NCBI GenBank assembly: GCA_963700865.1
Contig: CAVOZC010000018.1
Location: 1,302,001 to 1,366,000, forward strand
From: CAVOGJ01 sp963700865
Lineage (GTDB): Bacteria > Planctomycetota > Planctomycetia > Pirellulales > Pirellulaceae
Direction of reading: 5' to 3'
Length of the DNA: 64,000 nucleotides
The position numbers and the translations under genes were made by a program. Under the pieces are notes generated by a model that saw only the letters and a list, made by a program, of their open reading frames with translations, did not search any database and was not told where the DNA came from. How positions within the stretch are numbered: the stretch's first letter is position 1; each line of letters begins with the position of its first letter. Below, one piece after another: positions 59,838-64,000 of the stretch.

Positions 59838-62795
59838 TCATTCCCAACGCAGTGGCGCCTGCCATGCCTCCTTCAACTCGGCAAGCGATGCATCAATGAC
59901 AAGTCGCGTCGCGTCCATGGCGGAGTGGACCTTTAGTCGACCGTCGTCGGTGACTTGTCCGATCTCCTGGCAGCCCATTCCCGCGAAACATCTTTCAAAG
60001 TCGTCACGCTTATCGGTGGTAACTTCACAGAGAAACCGCGAATTGGATTCGGAGAACAGCAGCACGGCGTCTCGTTCTTCTGTCGACAGTTCCTCCCCGC
60101 CGACGATGCGATCCAGTTGCAGTTGAGCGCCCCGTCCGCCAGCAAAGGCCATTTCCGCCACTGCCACGGCCAGTCCCCCTTCGCTGAGATCATGACAAGC
60201 CGCCACGGTCCCCTCGACGATCGCTCGATGCACGGCCGCGAACGTCGCCTTCGCCCCTTGCGGATTGACACGCGGGACCTGGCCGCCGCCTTGACCCAGC
60301 ACCAGCCCCAGATGCGACCCACCCAGCTCGTGCCGCGTCATACCAATGAGAAACAACCGATTGCCGGCACTCTTCAAGTCCATCGTCACGCAATGCCGCA
60401 CATCGGCGATTTGCCCCAGCGCACTGATCAGCAGCGTCGGCGGGATGGCGATCGTCTGTCGCGTGCCATCCGGCTCGAAGTAACTGAACTCATTGTTCAG
60501 GCTGTCTTTGCCGCTGATGAAAGGGGTCTCCAGTTCGACGGCCAAGTCGTGGCAGGCGATCGCCGCCCGCACGAGCGAGCCAAGTGTTTCAGGTCGATCG
60601 GTATATCCCCAGCAGAAATTATCCAGGATCGCGATTCGCGCTGGATCGGCGCCGACGGCGACGCAGTTCCGTATCGCCTCGTCGATGCCACTGGCCGCCA
60701 TGTGGTAGGGGTCGATAATCGCCGAAACGTGGGTTCATGCCGCAACTGATCGCCAAGCCGCGATGCGATTCGAGTCGTGGCCGAACGACGGCCGCGTCGC
60801 TCGGACCGTCATTGTCGATGCCGACGAGTGGCTTGATGACGCTGCCTCCCTGAACTTCATGGTCGTACTGGCGAATGACCCATTCCTTGCTGGCGACGTT
60901 GAGGCAGCCCAGGATCGACTTCAGCGATCTCACGTAAACCCCTCGGCCGGCGTCTGTAGTTGCCGGGCAGGCCAGGCAGTGACCGCCGGCGGTTCGTAGG
61001 TGGCTTGGCGGACAACGGGCGGGCGGCCGTCGTGCAGGAATTCCATCGCCGAGATCGGCAACTTGTTCGCTCGCCGTAATACAGGCGCAGGCGGCCGGTT
61101 TCGGCAAACTTGCCCAGTACGGTCGCTTCGACGCCTTCGCGACGACAGAGGGATTCGAACGCCAGCCCAGTTCGCCGGCGGCACGGCGAGCACCATCCGT
61201 TCTTGAGCCTCGGAGATCCAGATTTCGGTGTAGCTGAGTCCTTCGTACTTGAGCGGCGCGCCGTTCGAGCCAGACTTCGGCCCCGAGTTTCCTCGCCCAT
61301 CTCCCCCACGGCACTGGAGAAACCGCCGGCGCCGCAATCGGTAACGGCGTGAAACAGCTGCTGATCGCGGGCCTGGCAGCAGGACGTCGAGCACCATCTT
61401 CTCGGTGATCGCGTTGCCGATCTGAACTGCCCCTCCCGACAGCGACTCGCTCTCACTGGTCAGTTCGGCCGAGCTGAACGTGGCTCCGTGAATGCCGTCG
61501 CGACCGGTGCGACCTCCGATGGTCACGATATAGTCACCGGCCCGTGGTTGCTTGTGCGATTTGTCGACCGGGCAGGATGCCGACGTTGCCGCAGTAGACC
61601 AGCGGATTACCCAGGTAGCGATCGTCGAAATAGATGGCACCGTTGACCGTCGGAATCCCCATGCGATTGCCGTAATCGCGCACCCCAGCCACGACGCCTT
61701 TCATGACGCGACGCGGATGAAGTACGCCCGGCGGTAGGTTGATCCGCCGGCGTGTCGGGCGGCGCGAAGCAGAAAACATCGGTGTTGCAGATCGGCTTGG
61801 CGCCCAGGCCCGTGCCCAGTGGATCGCGAATCACGCCGCCAATGCCCGTATTGGCTCCGCCATAGGGTTCCAGGGCCGAGGGATGGTTATGCGTTTCGAC
61901 CTTAAAGACGACATGGTACTCGTCGTCGAATTGGACGATGCCCGCGTTGTCCTCGAACACGCTGACGCACCAGTCGTCACTGCCTAGCCGTCGGCGAATC
62001 TCGGTCGTCGCCGCAAAGATGGTCTCCTTCAGCATGTTCTCGAACTGCCGCTCGCGCTCCGCGTCGCGATAGGCGATGCGGCCGGCCAGCGTCTTGTGGC
62101 TGCAGTGCTCGCTCCACGTTTGGGCAATCGTCTCCAGTTCCACGTCGGTGGGATCGCGACCGAGCGATTGGAAGTGTGCCTGGATGGTCTTCATTTCGAC
62201 CAGCGTCAGATACAACTGGCCATCGCGGCTGAGTCGCTCGAGCTGGGCGTCGTCCAGTTCGCGGAGTGGAACAGATTACGCGGCGAAAGGTGTACGGTTC
62301 GCCGATCTCGAGGCGCTCCATCGAAAGAGGACCCACCACGACTTGCTCGATCGAATCGTTCGCGAGCACCTTGCTACAGAGTCGCTCGATGCGTTCGTCG
62401 CTGATGCCGTCCAGCCAGTATTTGCGGATGGTCCTCACCGCTCGGATCGGTATTTCCAGGTCGTGGATCGCCACCCGCGTGCTCTGGGCCACCGGATCCA
62501 TGACGCCCGGTTTCGGCAGCACATGCACCAGCCTGGTCCAGCCGGGCCGAGGGTCGGTAAGCACCGCGTCTCCCACCGTCGCCACCACGGTACGTTCCAT
62601 GACGGCATCCGCCAGCAATTCCGCCGCGATCCGTTCCGCCTGGTCGGCAGTGATGTCGCCTTCCAGCAAGAATCCCCGCGCCATTTCGACCCGCAAGGAA
62701 GCGGAGACACCCGACTCGGCCGCCTCGGCGGCAACGCGCAGCGCCGCCCGATCCTGACCCTCCTTGGGGTACACGTCAATTTCCCAAACGGTCAC
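59838..62795 (-). CDS. purL: Fused PurS-PurL phosphoribosylformylglycinamidine synthase (about ten frameshifts)
   Basis: The synthetase of purine step four. GTG 62795, behind AGGAAGGAAAG, opens a PurS-like domain (WEIDVYPKEGQDRAALRVAA; RGFLLEGDITADQAERIA), then a linker domain, then PurL. Its active-site block is AQTWSEHCSHKT, followed by ETHNHPSALEPYGGANTGIGG and RDYGNRMGIPTVNGAI. The second half has VTDCGAGGFSSAVGEMG, AIIDPYHMAASGIDEAIRN, FISGKDSLNNEF and ACHDLSEGGLAVAVAEMAF. Breaks lie near 62268, 61745, 61575, 61385, 61300, 61265, 61175, 61080, 60945 and 60730. Every segment keeps family sequence, so error is far likelier than decay. About 985 residues. It overlaps tyrA by 20 bp. Confidence 0.88.
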
Positions 62796-63622
62796 GACGT
62801 TGCTTTCCTTCCTGAAGTAATTGTGCCAGGCGGTCAACATCGCCCTCGGCGATGGCCGCCTCAAATTCATCGAAGACTTCCCGATAACGGTGCAAGGCGT
62901 GCAGGATCGGTGCGCGATTCTCCCGCAGAATATCTCGCCAGATTTCGACCTGTCCCGCCGCCACCCGCGTGGTATCTTGCCAGCCGCTGGCGACATACGG
63001 GAGCTGGTCGTCCGCCGTGGTGAGTGCCAGCATCGTCGCCACGAGATGCGGTAGGTGACTGGTGATGGCCAGCAGCCGATCATGTTCCGCGGCGGAGAGC
63101 ATCACCGTTTCCCCGCCCAGCCGGCTCCAGAATTGTGCCACCCGCACCTGCACCTCCGCCGGCGTGGCGGCGGTGGGGGTGAGCAGGACCTTGCGGCCCT
63201 CGAACAGCTCGGCGGTGGCCGCCTCCGGTCCGCCCTGATGATTCCCGGCCAAGGGATGACCGCCGAGGAAGGCGAGTCCCTGACAGACGTCCTCCTCCAG
63301 CCCATACACGATGCTCGCCTTGGTGCTGGCGCAATCCGTCACCATGGCGTCCGGGCAGGTCCGTGCCGCCTGCCGTACCTGTTCCACGACCGTGGACGCC
63401 GGCGTGCAAACCAGCACTAGTTGGGCGGCGGCAATCCGCCCCTGCCAGTCGACGCACGCCTCGGTAATCGCGCCTGCGCTCCAGAGCCACGCCGAGCCCG
63501 CGGGGCGTGCGGCCGATGCCGATCACCCGACGCGCGACGCCGCGCCGCAAGGCGGCGAGCCCGATCGAGCCGCCGATCAGGCCGACTCCGACTATGGCGA
63601 TCGTATCAAACGGCTCGGACAA
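62776..63622 (-). CDS. tyrA: Prephenate/arogenate dehydrogenase (at least one frameshift)
   Basis: NAD(P)-dependent step of tyrosine synthesis. The N-terminal Rossmann motif is IAIVGVGLIGGSIGLAAL. After a break between about 63500 and 63440, LVLVCTPASTVVEQVRQAA, the catalytic-region HPLAGNHQGGPEAA and the helical C-terminal domain (LAITSHLPHLVATMLAL; GWQDTTRVAAGQVEIWRDI) follow to the stop at 62776. The start is uncertain: TTG 63622 stands just before SEPFDTIAIVG, but no strong binding site is visible and an in-frame ATG lies at 63775. About 282 residues. The stop overlaps the purSL start, so the two are co-transcribed. Confidence 0.88.
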
Positions 63623-63784
63623 CGGTCGGCTCGTCGCGGTTGCAGGCTGGCATGGGAGGACACAAGTTGGTTGTCCCTGTCGGCCAGCCCGACGGGCAAC
63701 TTGCCTGGTGCGTGCCGTGATTGTAGCAACGAATTCCCGCCACGGCTGTAGCCGGGGCGGACACCACCTCCGCAAATCGTCGGG

Positions 63785-64000
63785 CTACTCGCGGAGCAGC
63801 CGGGCCTCCGTTCCCTCAATGTGCCGCAACCCCCATTTCACCATGGCGTTGACGACAGGACGGAGAGAACGGCCCTTGCTCGTCAGCCGATAGGCGGTGC
63901 GTCCCGGCGGCTCGGACGATTTGAATTTTTCGGCAAGTCCCGCGTCGACCAGCCGTGCCAGGCGATCGCTGAGGATGTTGGTGGCGATCCCTTCGGGGGA
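63785..64000 (-). CDS. HxlR-family transcriptional regulator, C-terminal part (partial)
   Basis: 72 codons run off the window end. SPEGIATNILSDRLARLVDAGL is the recognition-helix region of the HxlR winged-helix fold, followed by the wing PGRTAYRLTSKGRSLRPVVN and MVKWGLRHI. The stop TAG is at 63785-63787. The N-terminus lies outside. It is 162 bp upstream of tyrA on the same strand; HxlR proteins usually regulate neighbouring divergent genes, so its target is not visible. Confidence 0.85.
   Translation of the reverse strand, partial: SPEGIATNILSDRLARLVDAGLAEKFKSSEPPGRTAYRLTSKGRSLRPVVNAMVKWGLRHIEGTEARLLRE

Noticed and set aside
59838..62795. purSL as a pseudogene
   Set aside because: Despite about ten frame changes every segment retains conserved motifs and catalytic residues, and purQ and tyrA beside it are otherwise complete. 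Sequence error is the simpler explanation.

Overview
The window is high-GC bacterial DNA from a planctomycete, probably Pirellula-like. Three things point there: two cytochrome-PSCyt1/DUF1549/DUF1553 genes, each followed by a DUF1501 gene; two MoxR-DUF58-VWA gene clusters; and arrays of noncoding tandem repeats built on short GTGGCTGG/GGGGC hairpins. The phylum call is an inference from gene families, because there is no rRNA gene here.

Layout. 1-7085 (+) is the end of the spc ribosomal operon followed by the alpha operon: rplR(end)-rpsE-rplO-secY-adk-map-rpmJ-rpsM-rpsK-rpoA-rplQ, with no rpmD, infA or rpsD. 7232-7840 (+) is a small HEXXH-type protein. 7904-17349 (-) is MoxR cluster 1: moxR, DUF58, a membrane protein, two VWA proteins, a BatC-like TPR protein and a ~1,330-residue membrane protein. 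17767-18969 (-) holds a hypothetical and a DinB/DUF1572 gene, then a 118-bp tandem array. 19530-24072 (-) is the first DUF1553/DUF1501 pair. 24168-32518 (-) is MoxR cluster 2: an NHL-repeat protein, a large VWA/amidotransferase-like protein, moxR, DUF58 and a BatA-like protein. 32768-34381 (+) is a TsaC/low-molecular-weight phosphatase fusion followed by rpiB. 34413-36361 (-) is an ABC-2 exporter. DoxX, a 123-bp tandem array and DUF1990 follow. 38372-42607 (+) is an M50 protease and a sugar-type ABC importer without an ATPase; a sugar-phosphate isomerase-like gene lies convergent. 43676-48859 (+) is a three-gene export-like cassette (GAF-HlyD, PqqD-M50-HlyD, HlyD). 49152-52407 (+) is the three-part proton-translocating transhydrogenase, followed by hutF. 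53959-58605 (-) is the second DUF1553/DUF1501 pair. 58749-63622 (-) is tyrA-purSL-purQ, and the window ends inside an HxlR-type regulator gene.

Sequence quality. At least 30 apparent frameshifts interrupt otherwise intact, conserved genes; the purL homologue alone has about ten. In each case the conserved motifs simply continue in another frame, so these look like indel errors in the assembly rather than gene decay. Spans below therefore join the segments into the whole gene, and each entry says where the breaks lie.

Most interesting items: the GAF-HlyD / PqqD-M50-HlyD / HlyD cassette; the large uncharacterised protein ending MoxR cluster 1; the TsaC-phosphatase fusion next to rpiB, which resembles the Bacillus ywlC-ywlE-ywlF neighbourhood; and the A-B-A-B structure of the 123-bp array.
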